DNA from: Streptomyces sp. 2114.4
GTDB taxonomy: Bacteria > Actinomycetota > Actinomycetes > Streptomycetales > Streptomycetaceae
Direction: 5' to 3'
DNA: 64,000 bases
NCBI RefSeq assembly: GCF_900187385.1
Contig: NZ_FYEY01000001.1
Coordinates: 6,634,001-6,698,000, forward strand
In this document: piece by piece, positions 17,632 through 26,223 of the stretch
Layout of the letters: the number at the start of each line of letters is the position of its first letter
Position numbering within the stretch: the first letter of the stretch is position 1
The notes under the pieces: model-generated
Databases searched by the model: none
Told to the model about the DNA's origin: nothing
The model's input: only the letters and a program-made list of their open reading frames with translations
Position numbers and translations under genes: made by a program

Positions 17632-17816
17632 TCCCCTACGACCGCCAGCTGATCACCACCGGGACCAAGGCGAGGCCCTGGTCCCATCCGGACGAGGCGA
17701 CGTTGGACGGGGTGTTCGAACCTGTGCGGAGGGCCGGGGAGGTCCAGCGGGTGGGCCGTGTCCAGGCGGAGGTGGCCGGCAGCCATCCGGCGCAGTGGCG
17801 CGTACCGGTACTTCCG
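17632..17816 (+). pseudogene. Unrecognised coding fragment
   Basis: The plus frame YDRQLITTGTKARPWSHPDE ATLDGVF ... GEVQRVGRVQAEVAGSHPAQ W has coding-type codon bias but no visible start, and it runs into the end of the EamA gene. It is probably a fragment of a longer lost gene; function unknown. Confidence 0.35.
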
Positions 17817-18779
17817 TCAGGGCCCGCTGTCTGCGCCCTTGCGCGGTGTGCGGTGCGAGAACCACACCGCGGCGATCACCACCACGCAGCCGGCGAGCTG
17901 CCACGCAGTCGCCTTCTCCCTGAGGATGAACAGGCCACATCCCATGGCCATGACCGGCTGCAGCAGCAACAAGGCGGCAGAAGTGTTCGGCGCGAGCTGG
18001 GGTGTCCCGGTACTGATCAACAGCCAGGCCGCCACCTGTCCCAGCAGAGCGAGCGCGATGATCCAGCCCCACGAGGCCGGCGACATCGACAGGGTGATGC
18101 CGGTGGTGAACAGACCGACCACCCCCGCGGTCACCGCAGCGGCCGCGGTGGAAATGCAGACCGGCGTCACCACGTGCACGGGGCTGCGCTCACCTGACAG
18201 CCGGTTGAGATACAGATAGGCGGCATAGGCAACACCGGCGCCCACGCCCAGCAGCGTGCCGCGCACCGGGCTGCCGTCTTCCGCACCGCCCTGCAGAGCG
18301 CCGCTGGCCAGAGTGATGCCACCCAACATCACGGGTGTGGTGCACAGGAAACGACGAGACATGACCGTGCCGCCGATGAGCCGCGCCAGCAACGGGAAGG
18401 CGATGACCTGTACGTTGATGAGCACCGTGGCGACTGCAGCCCCCACATCCAGGATGCTCATGGTCCACATGACGTAATCAATGCCGAGGAAGACGCCTGC
18501 GAGCGCCGCATATCCCTGAAGTTTCCGCGCCAGCCGCCCATTGCGCCGTATCTCGTGAACAAGCAGTGGCACAAGAATGCCCAGGGCAAGGGCGCAGCGC
18601 AGGAATGCCGCGGTGCCTGCGGTGATGTCGGCGAGCTTGACGAACATTGCCGAAACGGACAAACAGGCGGCTCCACCGATGACCAACCCCGCTGGGGCTG
18701 TTGAACTGCGCCGGGGAGCCCGCTCGGTGTCATCGGAAGTCGCCACGGAGAGCGTTGAGGTCGCATCCACAACATCCAC
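17817..18779 (-). CDS. EamA/DMT-superfamily transporter
   Basis: This 320-residue protein starts at the GTG at 18779 and has about ten hydrophobic helices in two EamA repeats (for example GLVIGGAACLSVSAMFVKLA and TLLGVGAGVAYAAYLYLNRL). EamA proteins export amino acids, metabolites or drugs. It is divergently transcribed from a LysR gene 65 bases away, a classic regulator/target arrangement. The substrate is unknown. Confidence 0.9.
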   Translation of the reverse strand: MDVVDATSTLSVATSDDTERAPRRSSTAPAGLVIGGAACLSVSAMFVKLADITAGTAAFLRCALALGILVPLLVHEIRRNGRLARKLQGYAALAGVFLGIDYVMWTMSILDVGAAVATVLINVQVIAFPLLARLIGGTVMSRRFLCTTPVMLGGITLASGALQGGAEDGSPVRGTLLGVGAGVAYAAYLYLNRLSGERSPVHVVTPVCISTAAAAVTAGVVGLFTTGITLSMSPASWGWIIALALLGQVAAWLLISTGTPQLAPNTSAALLLLQPVMAMGCGLFILREKATAWQLAGCVVVIAAVWFSHRTPRKGADSGP

Positions 18780-18844
18780 GGTCCCAGCGTGAGCCGGGTA
18801 GCACTATTCAAGATTCATTAGCCAAAAGCATTAGCCTGGCTTAC
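18780..18844. promoter_or_regulatory. Divergent EamA/LysR control region with direct repeat
   Basis: The 65-base intergenic region holds two copies of CATTAGCC (18816-18823 and 18829-18836), 13 bases apart, next to the partly palindromic TTAGCCTGGCTTA. They are candidate LysR binding sites. Confidence 0.45.
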
Positions 18845-19753
18845 GTGATCACTTGGGAGAGGCTACGGGTTTTCGCGGCCGTCGCACGCTTCGGCTCCGT
18901 GAGCGAAGCAGCCGCCGCTCTGCACATCACAGGGCCCGCAGTGTCCCAGCACGTGCGAAAACTGGAGAAGGAGGTCCAATGCCAACTCGTTGAGCGGGAC
19001 GGCCGTGGCATCCGGCTGACCAGCGCCGGCCACATCCTCGCCGGTTCGGCACACACCATGGTGTCCACGCTCGCGGACGCCGAACGAGACCTCGCCAACT
19101 TGCACGGTCTCGTCGCCGGACCCCTGCGCATAGGTGGTGTCGCCAGTGTTCTCCGCACGCTGGTCCCTGACGTGCTGCACCGCCTCATCGAACGCCACCC
19201 CCGCCTCGAACCCTCACTGCGCGACGGCGAAGCGGTCGACATGATCCCGATGCTCCAAGCACGCCAGCTCGACGCCGTCGTCACGGAGAGCTGGGACCAC
19301 CACCCGGCGCACCTGCCGCCCGGAGTACGCACCACCCTCCTGATGCACGAGGACGCGCAGTTGGCGGTTCCGGAGGGACACCCACTGGCCGGCCGGGAGT
19401 TCGTGGCACTCGATGAACTCCACGGAGAACTCTGGACCAGCTGTCCTGCGGGGAGCGACGCGCACGAAGCACTGCGGCAACTGCTGCGCGCACACGAGGT
19501 GGAAGCGGAGGTGCGCTACTGCGTGTCCGACTACGCCACGCAACTCCGCCTGGTCGCGGCTGGACTCGCAGTGACATTGGTGCCGCGCGTGGTCCGTGCC
19601 TCGGCTCCCAGCAGCGTGCGCTTCGTTCGCTGCCGGCCGACCGTGTCCCGCAGCGTGCTCGTGGCCACGGGCACCGAGACCGAAACGCCGCGCGTGCGGG
19701 CCTTCCTGGCAGAAATGAGCCGCGTCGCCAACCTCCCCGAACAGCAGACCTAG
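18845..19753 (+). CDS. LysR-family transcriptional regulator
   Basis: This 302-residue protein starts at the GTG at 18845. The longer upstream frame overlaps the divergent gene and is not LysR-like. It has an N-terminal winged helix-turn-helix (VFAAVARFGSVSEAAAALHI TGPAVSQHVRKLE) and a LysR substrate-binding domain (PLRIGGVASVLRTLVPDVL). It probably controls the divergent EamA exporter. Confidence 0.92.
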   Translation: MITWERLRVFAAVARFGSVSEAAAALHITGPAVSQHVRKLEKEVQCQLVERDGRGIRLTSAGHILAGSAHTMVSTLADAERDLANLHGLVAGPLRIGGVASVLRTLVPDVLHRLIERHPRLEPSLRDGEAVDMIPMLQARQLDAVVTESWDHHPAHLPPGVRTTLLMHEDAQLAVPEGHPLAGREFVALDELHGELWTSCPAGSDAHEALRQLLRAHEVEAEVRYCVSDYATQLRLVAAGLAVTLVPRVVRASAPSSVRFVRCRPTVSRSVLVATGTETETPRVRAFLAEMSRVANLPEQQT

Positions 19754-19759
19754 GGCAGC

Positions 19760-19997
19760 GGGCTTGGCGACCCAGGCGGCCATGCAGACTCTGCGGCACC
19801 ACGGCGGCGGTCAGCACCTGGGGCGGCATGGACGGCCGCCCGTTGGACGACGGATACATATCGGCGAACATCACCGCCGAGAACAGCATTTCGCGGTGCT
19901 CGGCCAGGAATGCGAAGACGCTGCCCGGCAGGATCAACTCCCGGCAGGTCTCCCGCACATCGGGCCCGATCGCCTCCCCGGCCCAATCACCCCGCAT
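19760..19997 (-). pseudogene. IS1182-family transposase, N-terminal fragment
   Basis: It reads RETCRELILPGSVFAFLAEH REMLFSAVMFADMYPSSNGR PSMPP followed by QVLTAAVV, the characteristic start of IS1182 transposases. Only about 75 residues remain; the DDE domain is absent. Confidence 0.7.
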
Positions 19998-20108
19998 GCC
20001 CACCGGACTGGCTCCGGACCACAAGATCCGGAGCCAGAACTCCCAACATCTTCAGTGATCTTCTAGCCGGCCGATCTGTCTGGGGCGCTCGTTCCAGCTG
20101 AGCCCGCA

Positions 20109-20582
20109 TCAACGCGAACGGTCCGCCTCGCCCTGGGCGAGCGACTGTGTCAGACGCTCCAGGCGCGTGGCGAAGGCGGCGGCCTCATCCGGCGGCCACG
20201 TCGCCATCTCCTCCGCCACGAAGGACTCCATCGCCCCACGCAACGCCGTGACTGCCCTCTCGCCCTCGACGGTGAGGGCCAGCCTGGTCGCACGGGCGTC
20301 AGCAGGGTCGGGACGGCGGGCGATCAGCCCGGCCTCCTGCAGCCTGGTCGCGTACCGGGTGGTGACGGTGCGCTCCATCCCGATCGCCTCGGCGAGCTTG
20401 GTGGCGGTGACGGGCCCCACGCGGGCGAGCCCGGACAGCACGGGGTAGGTCGTGGCGTCCACGCCCTCCACCCCGGAGGTCAGCCGGCCGTAGAGCCCGG
20501 CACGGGTGGCGCGCAGGGTCAGTGCCCCGATGGCTGAGGCCACGCGGGCGGCGGACGTGCTGTCACGTGTCGTTTTACTCAC
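20109..20582 (-). CDS. MarR-family transcriptional regulator
   Basis: This 157-residue protein starts at the GTG at 20582. It has the MarR winged helix (PVTATKLAEAIGMERTVTTR YATRLQEAGLIARRPDPADA RATRLALT) and flanking dimerisation helices. The aagggg just ahead leaves little room for a ribosome site, so translation may be weak or the message nearly leaderless. It is divergent from the small gene at 20671. The region between holds two near-identical palindromes, so autoregulation is likely. Confidence 0.88.
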   Translation of the reverse strand: MSKTTRDSTSAARVASAIGALTLRATRAGLYGRLTSGVEGVDATTYPVLSGLARVGPVTATKLAEAIGMERTVTTRYATRLQEAGLIARRPDPADARATRLALTVEGERAVTALRGAMESFVAEEMATWPPDEAAAFATRLERLTQSLAQGEADRSR

Positions 20583-20594
20583 CCCTTGAGGATA

Positions 20595-20645
20595 CGTGCA
20601 AGAAGCACGGAGTCCTGCTAACGTAATCTGCGTGCAGAAAGCACG
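20595..20645. promoter_or_regulatory. Two palindromic operators between marR and the 20671 gene
   Basis: CGTGCAAGAAGCACG (20595-20609) and CGTGCAGAAAGCACG (20631-20645) are 5-5-5 palindromes whose starts lie 36 bases apart. A half-site AAGCACG follows at 20652-20658. These are very probably MarR sites. Confidence 0.75.
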
Positions 20646-20670
20646 TACATCAAGCACGCAAAGGATAGTC

Positions 20671-20961
20671 ATGACGCATTCGTCTTCGCACCAGCACCAG
20701 CCCGCCGTGCGCCCGGAAGATGTCCTGCCCGAGGGCATCGACTCGACCGCGATGAACGGGCTGACCGTCCGCAAGGGTTCGGTGGCCGCATTCGTCGCCA
20801 ACGCCCTACGACTGGACCAGCTCACCGAGGGCACTCCCGAGTACGCGGCCCTTGTCGCGCAAATGCGGGAACTCGCTCCCGCCCTGCGCGCCATCGGCCT
20901 CAACGACGTCTTCCGGCCCCGCTCCCCGGCAGTGGAGCGGATCCTCGCCGATGCCGCGTAA
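20671..20961 (+). CDS. Conserved small protein of unknown function, MarR-controlled
   Basis: This 96-residue protein starts at the ATG at 20671 with aaagga upstream. It begins with a His/Gln/Ser-rich tail (MTHSSSHQHQPAVRPED), then a helical core (GSVAAFVANALRLDQL, YAALVAQMRELAPALRAIGL). There is no signal peptide and no domain I recognise. The operators upstream place it under the divergent MarR regulator. Confidence 0.7.
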   Translation: MTHSSSHQHQPAVRPEDVLPEGIDSTAMNGLTVRKGSVAAFVANALRLDQLTEGTPEYAALVAQMRELAPALRAIGLNDVFRPRSPAVERILADAA

Positions 20962-21300
20962 CGCGGCGTGTGCTGCCGGCGGCTGTCCGGCACCCGGGGG
21001 AGCGAACAGGCGCACGCGCCGGGCGTCGAATCGTCGGGCGGTGCGCGGGTCGGTGGCGATCCGGTTCATCGCGGCTTCCCGGCCGGGGCTGTCCCGTCGG
21101 GCTTTCCCCACGTGGCCTGCGATCGCCCTGACGCCGCCCCGCCGCGAAGGAGGCGGCTGTCAGCTCCGCTGGTCGGAGCATGTGAAACCGAGCGATGCCC
21201 GAACTCCCCGCTGCTGCACAGTGCGTCGGCGTCTGTCTCATCCGACGGCGCTCGAGGCGGGGAACACGCAGTCGGAGAAGAGTGAAAGGAAGTGGTCGCC
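20962..21300. other. Non-coding region before the monooxygenase
   Basis: About 340 bases without a supportable gene; only the ribosome site gaaagga near 21284 is evident. Confidence 0.3.
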
Positions 21301-22773
21301 ATGCTTGACGTGCTCATCGCCGGGGCCGGTCCGGTGGGGCTCTGGCTCGCCGCGGAGCTGCGCCTGCGGGGGGTGGAGGTGGCCGTGGTGGAGCGCCGGG
21401 CGGCACCGGACGGGCGGTCGCGCGCGGTCGGCATGCAGGCCGGCACGCTGGACACCTTCGCCACCCGCGGTCTCGCGCAGCGGTTCATCGAACGCGGAAC
21501 CCCGGTGCCGACCGGTCACTTCGGGGCGGCGACCACCCGGCTGGACTTCTCCACCGTCGGGGCGATCCACCCCTTCATGCTTGCGCTCGGCCAGTCCGTC
21601 ACCGAGCAACTCCTGGAAGAGCACGCGGTCGCCGTGGGCGCCCGGGTGCTGCGCGGGCAGGAGGTCGTCTCGCTCACCCAGGGGCCGGACGCCGTCGAGG
21701 TGGTGATCCGGGCCGGCGGCACCCACCGGACGGTGCAGGTCCGCTGGGTGGTGGGCTGCGACGGCACCCGCAGCGCGGTACGACAGGCCGCCGGCATCGA
21801 CTTCCCCGGCCAGGACACCACGCTGACCGGGTGGCTCGCCGACGTAGAACTCGACGATCCGCCCACCGCGCCGCTCGCCGCCACCGGGCCGGCCGGTTCG
21901 TTCCTGGCGGCCCCGATCGGCGACGGCGTCCACCGGCTGGCGGGACTCTCCACGGCCACCATGCACCGCGGGACCCGCGAACCGCTGACCCTGGAGGAGG
22001 TGCGCGAGCAGACCCGCACGCTGCTGGGACGGGACCTCGGCATCCGCAACCCCCGGTGGCTGTCGCGCTACGGCAACGCCACCCGCCAGGCCACGCGGTA
22101 CCGGGCCGGACGGGTGCTGGTGGCCGGGGACGCGGCGCACATGTTCTTCCCGGCCGGTGGGCAGGGCATGAACCTCGGCATCCAGGACGCCACCAACCTG
22201 GGCTGGAAGCTGGCCGCCACCCTCCAGCACCGGGCGCCCGACGGACTGCTCGACAGCTACGACACGGAGCGCCGACCGGCCGCCCGCGCCGTCATCGACA
22301 ACACCCGCGCGCAGCTCGCCCTGTTCGCCGCGGCGAGCCCGGAGCAGATCGCCCTGCGCGAGGTCTGGTCCGCCGCGCTCGCCGAACCGCAGACCAACCG
22401 CCAGTGGGCCCGCCGGATCGCCGGCTTCGACGACCCGCTCCCCGACGACACCACACCCGGCGCGCACCCGCTGAACGGCACCCGACTGGCCGGCCTTGCC
22501 CTCGACGCGGCCGATGCACCCACCGCCCACCCGTTGATGCACCACGGCCGACCACTGTTGCTGGACCTCGGCGGGACGCGGACACCGTGCCCCGCGGAGG
22601 GTTTGGAGCAGCGGGCAGGAACCGGCAACTCCGAGGCTGCGCAAGCGATCTGGCGGGACGTCACCGCCGTCCTGATCCGGCCGGACGCCCGGATCGCCTG
22701 GGCCAGCACCGACACCGTCCCGCAGCGCCGGGCCGCGGACTGCCTCACCACCCTGCGCACCCTGTGCCGCTGA
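21301..22773 (+). CDS. FAD-dependent aromatic monooxygenase (group A flavoprotein)
   Basis: This 490-residue protein starts at the ATG at 21301 (gaaagga 10 bases upstream). The three flavin motifs are present: IAGAGPVGLWLAAEL (GxGxxG, residues 8-13), GCDGTRSAVR (DG motif, about 154) and VLVAGDAAHMFFPAGGQGMN (GD motif, 276-280). The C-terminal third is the thioredoxin-like domain of the phenol hydroxylase branch. Relatives include polyketide tailoring hydroxylases and rifampicin monooxygenases; the substrate is not decidable. The next gene is only an IS fragment. Confidence 0.92.
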   Translation: MLDVLIAGAGPVGLWLAAELRLRGVEVAVVERRAAPDGRSRAVGMQAGTLDTFATRGLAQRFIERGTPVPTGHFGAATTRLDFSTVGAIHPFMLALGQSVTEQLLEEHAVAVGARVLRGQEVVSLTQGPDAVEVVIRAGGTHRTVQVRWVVGCDGTRSAVRQAAGIDFPGQDTTLTGWLADVELDDPPTAPLAATGPAGSFLAAPIGDGVHRLAGLSTATMHRGTREPLTLEEVREQTRTLLGRDLGIRNPRWLSRYGNATRQATRYRAGRVLVAGDAAHMFFPAGGQGMNLGIQDATNLGWKLAATLQHRAPDGLLDSYDTERRPAARAVIDNTRAQLALFAAASPEQIALREVWSAALAEPQTNRQWARRIAGFDDPLPDDTTPGAHPLNGTRLAGLALDAADAPTAHPLMHHGRPLLLDLGGTRTPCPAEGLEQRAGTGNSEAAQAIWRDVTAVLIRPDARIAWASTDTVPQRRAADCLTTLRTLCR

Positions 22774-22792
22774 ACGCCGCTCGACGAGCCCA

Positions 22793-23130
22793 CCCGCCGG
22801 CCACGCCTACCTGCACACCGCCCTGGACCACCACTCCCGCCTCGCTTACGCCGAAGACCTCCCCGACGCGCCCCTCAAATATGCCGCCTTCCTGCGGGCC
22901 ACCGCCTGGTTCGCCGCCCACGGCATCACCACCGAACGCGTCCTGACCGACAACGCCTGGGCTTGCACCAAGAACACCTGGCGCAACATCTGCTGCCGGC
23001 TGGGCATCAGCCCACGCTGGACACGACCCTGGCGGCCCCACACCAACGGCAAGGCCGCACGCTTCCACCGCGCCCTGCTGGAGGAATGGGCCTACCAGCG
23101 GCTCTACACCTCAGACACCGAACGGCAGAC
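22793..23130 (+). pseudogene. IS481/IS3-type transposase, integrase-core fragment
   Basis: The frame reads AYLHTALDHHSRLAYAEDLP then VLTDNAWACTKNTWRNICCR LGISPRWTRPWRPHTNGKA. These are the two conserved aspartate regions of an rve integrase. The catalytic Glu block NGKVERFH has become NGKAARFH, so Glu is lost. Both ends are missing. Confidence 0.7.
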
Positions 23131-23148
23131 TGAGCCGCCAGCCTCTGT

Positions 23149-23390
23149 GCAAAGGCCCGGGCACGTGGAAAACGCAACCCTCACGCCACCTGGCTCGTCG
23201 CCCGCGCATGGCTCCGCGTCATATGGGCCTGCTGGCACAACGCCACTCCTTACGCCCCCGACAGCCATCCCGCCGCCCAACGTCACAGCCACCTGACGTG
23301 ACTCGGAGGACTCAAACGCTATGCGGCCCGCGAGGTCTTCCACCTGGTCAAACAGCTACAGCCAGACCCCGCTCATAGGGGCTGTGTGAG
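23149..23390 (+). pseudogene. IS110-type transposase C-terminal remnants
   Basis: One frame gives NPHATWLVARAWLRVIWACW HNATPY with a stop at 23301. Directly after it another gives GLKRYAAREVFHLVKQL. The second piece recurs at about 29852 (LKRYATREVFHLVRP) at the end of an IS110 pseudogene, which supports the assignment. Confidence 0.55.
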
Positions 23391-23408
23391 AGCGCGTGCG
23401 ACGAGCTG

Positions 23409-23440
23409 CCCCGCCGGAATGTGCTCATGCTCCGGCGGGG
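23409..23440. terminator. Strong GC hairpin
   Basis: A perfect 10-base stem CCCCGCCGGA / TCCGGCGGGG with a 12-base loop. It could be a bidirectional terminator or part of an IS end. Confidence 0.45.
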
Positions 23441-23483
23441 CTTCTGCGTGCGGCGGACTAGGCGGGCGCAGTGTCAGGCTCGG

Positions 23484-23512
23484 GCACTGCTGCACTGCTG
23501 CACTGCTGCACT
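23484..23512. repeat. 8-bp tandem repeat
   Basis: GCACTGCT is repeated just over 3.5 times without interruption. Confidence 0.85.
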
Positions 23513-23714
23513 CCGGCTCTCCGCTTCGAGCACACCGAGCAGGGACGCGGTGACGACACGTGTACCACGGCGGATACGCAGCACACGGCACAAGAACTCC
23601 CCGCGACGAGCCAGGCCGTACCCCTTCGCACGCGAGAACCCCAACGCCCTGGAAGGATCCTCCAAGCTCCCTGTTCCGTCCCAGGCGGTGCGGATGCTCA
23701 TAGGGCTACACCGG

Positions 23715-23804
23715 GCGCCCATCTCCGCGTGCGCGGAGCGGACGCAGGGGCACACGGCCCTCGCGGTAGAACTCCGGGAACATCTCCGCGTGCGCGGAGC
23801 GGAC
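23715..23804 (+). CRISPR. Two-repeat type I-E-like CRISPR remnant
   Basis: Two copies of CATCTCCGCGTGCGCGGAGC (starting 23720 and 23781) lie exactly 61 bases apart, i.e. 29-base repeats with a 32-base spacer (23744-23775). The second repeat (23776-23804) begins GGGAACATC as typical actinobacterial I-E repeats do; the first has a degenerate 5' end. The palindromic core CTCCGCG..CGCGGAG is intact in both. No further repeats at 61-base steps and no cas genes are seen in the window. Confidence 0.65.
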
Positions 23805-24021
23805 CCTTCGTGACCTGGCCGTTTGTGAGGGCTTTGCTGTTTCGTTATCAAGGTGCCGTGAGGTTGGCGATCGGGGGCCTCGGGGAGGCCGGTTGCCTCT
23901 TCACGGTAGCGCTGTCTGGCGGGTGGATGGCCTCGACGGCTTCTTAACAAGCGGTTGCCAGCCACTACTCGAGTCCTCGGGGCTCATGCCGGCAAGGCGG
24001 CGTCGAGGATGTCGAGGGTCG

Positions 24022-24564
24022 TCACGTCTCGGCGAGTTCCTCGGCTTGATGGCGTTTGGCATTAAGACGTTGTGCGAGTCGGCGATGGCCGATGAGGGCT
24101 GCGGCTATGCCGACGAAAGCAAGAAAGTGTTCCGCCTTGCGTTCGTAGCGTCGGTGGAGTCGTCGGCAGCCGCTCAGCCAGGCCACCGTTCTCTCGACCA
24201 CCCAGCGGTGGCGGCCGAGCCGTTGCGAGGGCTCGACACCTTTGCGGGCGATGCGGTGGGCGATGCCGCGCTCGCGGAGCCATCGCCGCAGGTGGTCGTA
24301 GTCGTAGCCCTTGTCGGCGTGCAGCTTCGCCGGACGTCTGCGACGAGGGCCGCGGCGGGACCGGATGGGCGGGATTCCACGCACAAGCGGCGCCAGGCCG
24401 AGACTGTCGTGCATGTTGGCGCCGGAGATGCCCAGGGACAGTGGCAGGCCGTTCCGATCGGTGATCAGGTGGATCTTCGATCCCAACTTGGCGCGGTCGG
24501 TCGGATTCGGTCCGGTCATAGGCCCCGTTTTGCCGCCCGGACGCTGACGGAATCGATCGCACAC
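24022..24564 (-). CDS. IS5-family transposase OrfB (copy A), stop lost into flank
   Basis: This carries the DDE part of a two-frame IS5 (IS427-group) transposase: GSKIHLITDRNGLPLSLGIS GANMHDS, KLHADKGYDYDHLRRWL and HRWVVERTVAWLSGCRRLHR RYERKAEHF. The usual stop directly before the right IS end is missing. A few bases are deleted at about 24065-24075, so the frame reads through and adds some 14 flank-encoded residues. OrfA lies upstream in the other frame. Confidence 0.85.
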   Translation of the reverse strand: MCDRFRQRPGGKTGPMTGPNPTDRAKLGSKIHLITDRNGLPLSLGISGANMHDSLGLAPLVRGIPPIRSRRGPRRRRPAKLHADKGYDYDHLRRWLRERGIAHRIARKGVEPSQRLGRHRWVVERTVAWLSGCRRLHRRYERKAEHFLAFVGIAAALIGHRRLAQRLNAKRHQAEELAET

Positions 24565-24916
24565 CGCGACCAGTCCAGCTCACCTCGCGCACCGAGTTCG
24601 TCGAGGACGACCCGGTGGAGCCTGGCCCAGACCCGGTCCCGGCTCCATCGGGCGAAGCGCCGGTAGACGGTGGGCCAAGCTGGCCCGAACACCGGCGGCA
24701 GCTGCCGCCAGGTACACCCCGAGGTGGCCACGAAGATGATCGCTGCCAGGCATTCACGGTCACCGGCTCGGCGACGGCCGCCGCCTTGCGGGCGTATGAC
24801 TTCCGTTGGCGGGACCACTCGCCGGAACAGAGTCCACAACTCCTCCGGTACCAACCGTTCCACCAGATCCGTCATGCACGGCTCAACGAACCATCACGCC
24901 ATTAGAAACGGCGTCT
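24065..24916 (-). mobile_element. IS5-family (IS427-type) element, copy A
   Basis: The left end is AGACGCCGTTTC on the minus strand (plus 24905-24916). The right end is degenerate, near AGACGTT at 24065. The left end abuts the stop codon of the marR gene. Close relatives lie at 26294, 43897 and 45185, with fragments near 37049 and 39302. Confidence 0.75.
24516..24875 (-). CDS. IS5-family transposase OrfA (copy A)
   Basis: 119 residues, MTDLVERLVPEELWTLFRRV VPPTEVIRP ... FGPAWPTVYRRFARWSRDRV W. This is the DUF4096-type N-terminal half. OrfB is normally reached by -1 frameshifting at AAAAGGGGG; here that site reads aaaacgggg, so frameshifting is probably impaired. Confidence 0.85.
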   Translation of the reverse strand: MTDLVERLVPEELWTLFRRVVPPTEVIRPQGGGRRRAGDRECLAAIIFVATSGCTWRQLPPVFGPAWPTVYRRFARWSRDRVWARLHRVVLDELGARGELDWSRCAIDSVSVRAAKRGL

Positions 24917-25389
24917 CAGTCGACGTCGACGTTGCCCAGGAGTTCGAGGAGGCGGGAGAGAACTCGGAGGCAGGCGTCGACCTCTGCGTCGGTAAGGTCA
25001 CCGCCGACCTGGCGCAGCACTGCACGTTCGCGGTCGATCACGGTGGTGATGGCGAACCGGCCCTGTTCGGTCAGCTGGATGAGGGATGACCTCTTGTGGG
25101 CCGGATTGGGGGCGGACTCGACCAAACCGTGCGCAGTGGCGTCATTGACCATGCGCTGCACGAACTGGCGGCTCAACGCCTGTGCCCGACCCATCTGAGG
25201 GACGGTCATGGGTCCCTGCTCGCGGAGCAAGTTGAGCACGGCCCGCACTCCCACCGACAGCCCCTCGACGGACACGTCCTGCTCCACCTTGCGCTGTGTG
25301 CGTCGGTACAGCGGCCCCACGAGGTCGAACACCTCGGTGAGTCGGTCGGTCAGTTCTTCGGACGCCAGGCCACGGTCTGTTTCATTCAC
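24916..25389 (-). CDS. MarR-family transcriptional regulator
   Basis: This 157-residue protein starts at the GTG at 25389. It has a typical MarR core (YRRTQRKVEQDV, GPMTVPQMGRAQALSRQFVQ RMVNDATAHGLVESAPNPAH KRSSLIQLT). It is divergent from the hydrolase at 25447, with two matching operators between them. Copy A of the IS5 element begins at its stop codon. Confidence 0.88.
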   Translation of the reverse strand: MNETDRGLASEELTDRLTEVFDLVGPLYRRTQRKVEQDVSVEGLSVGVRAVLNLLREQGPMTVPQMGRAQALSRQFVQRMVNDATAHGLVESAPNPAHKRSSLIQLTEQGRFAITTVIDRERAVLRQVGGDLTDAEVDACLRVLSRLLELLGNVDVD

Positions 25390-25399
25390 CTCACCATGA

Positions 25400-25447
25400 T
25401 GACACCTAGGTTGCCATTCGCCTCCAATGATGACACCTTGGTTGTCA
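25400..25447. promoter_or_regulatory. Two MarR-type operators, one on the hydrolase start codon
   Basis: TGACACCTAGGTTGCCA (25400-25416) and TGACACCTTGGTTGTCA (25431-25447) are copies of one 17-base near-palindrome spaced 31 bases (three helical turns). The second ends on the A of the hydrolase ATG, so binding would block both initiation regions. Confidence 0.75.
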
Positions 25448-26223
25448 TGAGTGATCTGTTCTGGCTCGACACCGGCACCGGCCAACCCCTCGTCCTGCTG
25501 CACGGCGGATTCCTGGACCACCGCATGTGGGGCGATCAGATACCCACCCTCGCCGCGCGGTACCGCGTCATCGCGCCCGATGCCCGCGGCCACGGCCGGT
25601 CGCCCAACGCCACCGAATCGTTCCGGCACACCGACGACCTCGCCGCGCTGCTACGACACTTGGACACCGGCCCCGCGGTCCTGGTAGGCGTCTCCATGGG
25701 GGGCAGCATCGCGGTCGACACCGCGCTGGAGCATCCAGAACTGGTCAGCGCCGTGGTCGTCAGCGGTGCCGGGACCAGCGAGCCGTCTTTCATCGACCCC
25801 TGGACCACCCGAACCTGGACCGCATGGCACGCGGCAATGGCCGACGGCGACCTGGATGCCGCCGTCGAGGCGTTCACGCTCTTCGCTGCGGGCCCGCACC
25901 GCAGCCTCGACGATCTCGATCCCAAAGTCGTCGACCGCCTGCGCGAGATGACCCTCAGCACCCTGTCCAAGCACACCGCCGACGAGCCCGACCTGCGCAT
26001 CCCCGTCCGCGACACCTGGGATCGTGCCGCCAAGATCGACGTGCCCATGCTGGCCATCAATGGCGCCGTCGACTCACCCGACCACCTCGGCATGGCTGTA
26101 CGCCTCACCAACACCGTCGCCAACGGTCACGCGATCTCAATCGACGGGACCGCCCACTACCCCAACATGGAAATCCCGGACGTCTTCAATGAGACCCTCG
26201 AGGACTTCCTGCTTACCTTGTGA
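25447..26223 (+). CDS. Alpha/beta-fold hydrolase
   Basis: This 258-residue protein starts at the ATG at 25447. LLHGGFLDHRMW is the oxyanion region, DARGHGRS the strand-4 motif, and GVSMGGS holds the nucleophilic Ser. Asp in NGAVDSPDH and His in GTAHYPNME complete the triad. It resembles small esterase/haloperoxidase-like hydrolases. The divergent MarR protein and shared operators suggest induction by a small molecule it may detoxify. There is no clear ribosome site ahead of the ATG; the message may be leaderless. Confidence 0.9.
   Translation: MSDLFWLDTGTGQPLVLLHGGFLDHRMWGDQIPTLAARYRVIAPDARGHGRSPNATESFRHTDDLAALLRHLDTGPAVLVGVSMGGSIAVDTALEHPELVSAVVVSGAGTSEPSFIDPWTTRTWTAWHAAMADGDLDAAVEAFTLFAAGPHRSLDDLDPKVVDRLREMTLSTLSKHTADEPDLRIPVRDTWDRAAKIDVPMLAINGAVDSPDHLGMAVRLTNTVANGHAISIDGTAHYPNMEIPDVFNETLEDFLLTL

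Noticed and set aside
18701..18844. Longer LysR start at 18701
   Set aside because: Would overlap the divergent EamA gene and adds residues unlike any LysR N-terminus; GTG at 18845 fits the family start.
23391..23410. gtgtgagagc..gacgag similarity to 43704-43730 as an attachment site
   Set aside because: Only a short imperfect match beside different hairpins; could be a shared IS end, not enough for att sites.
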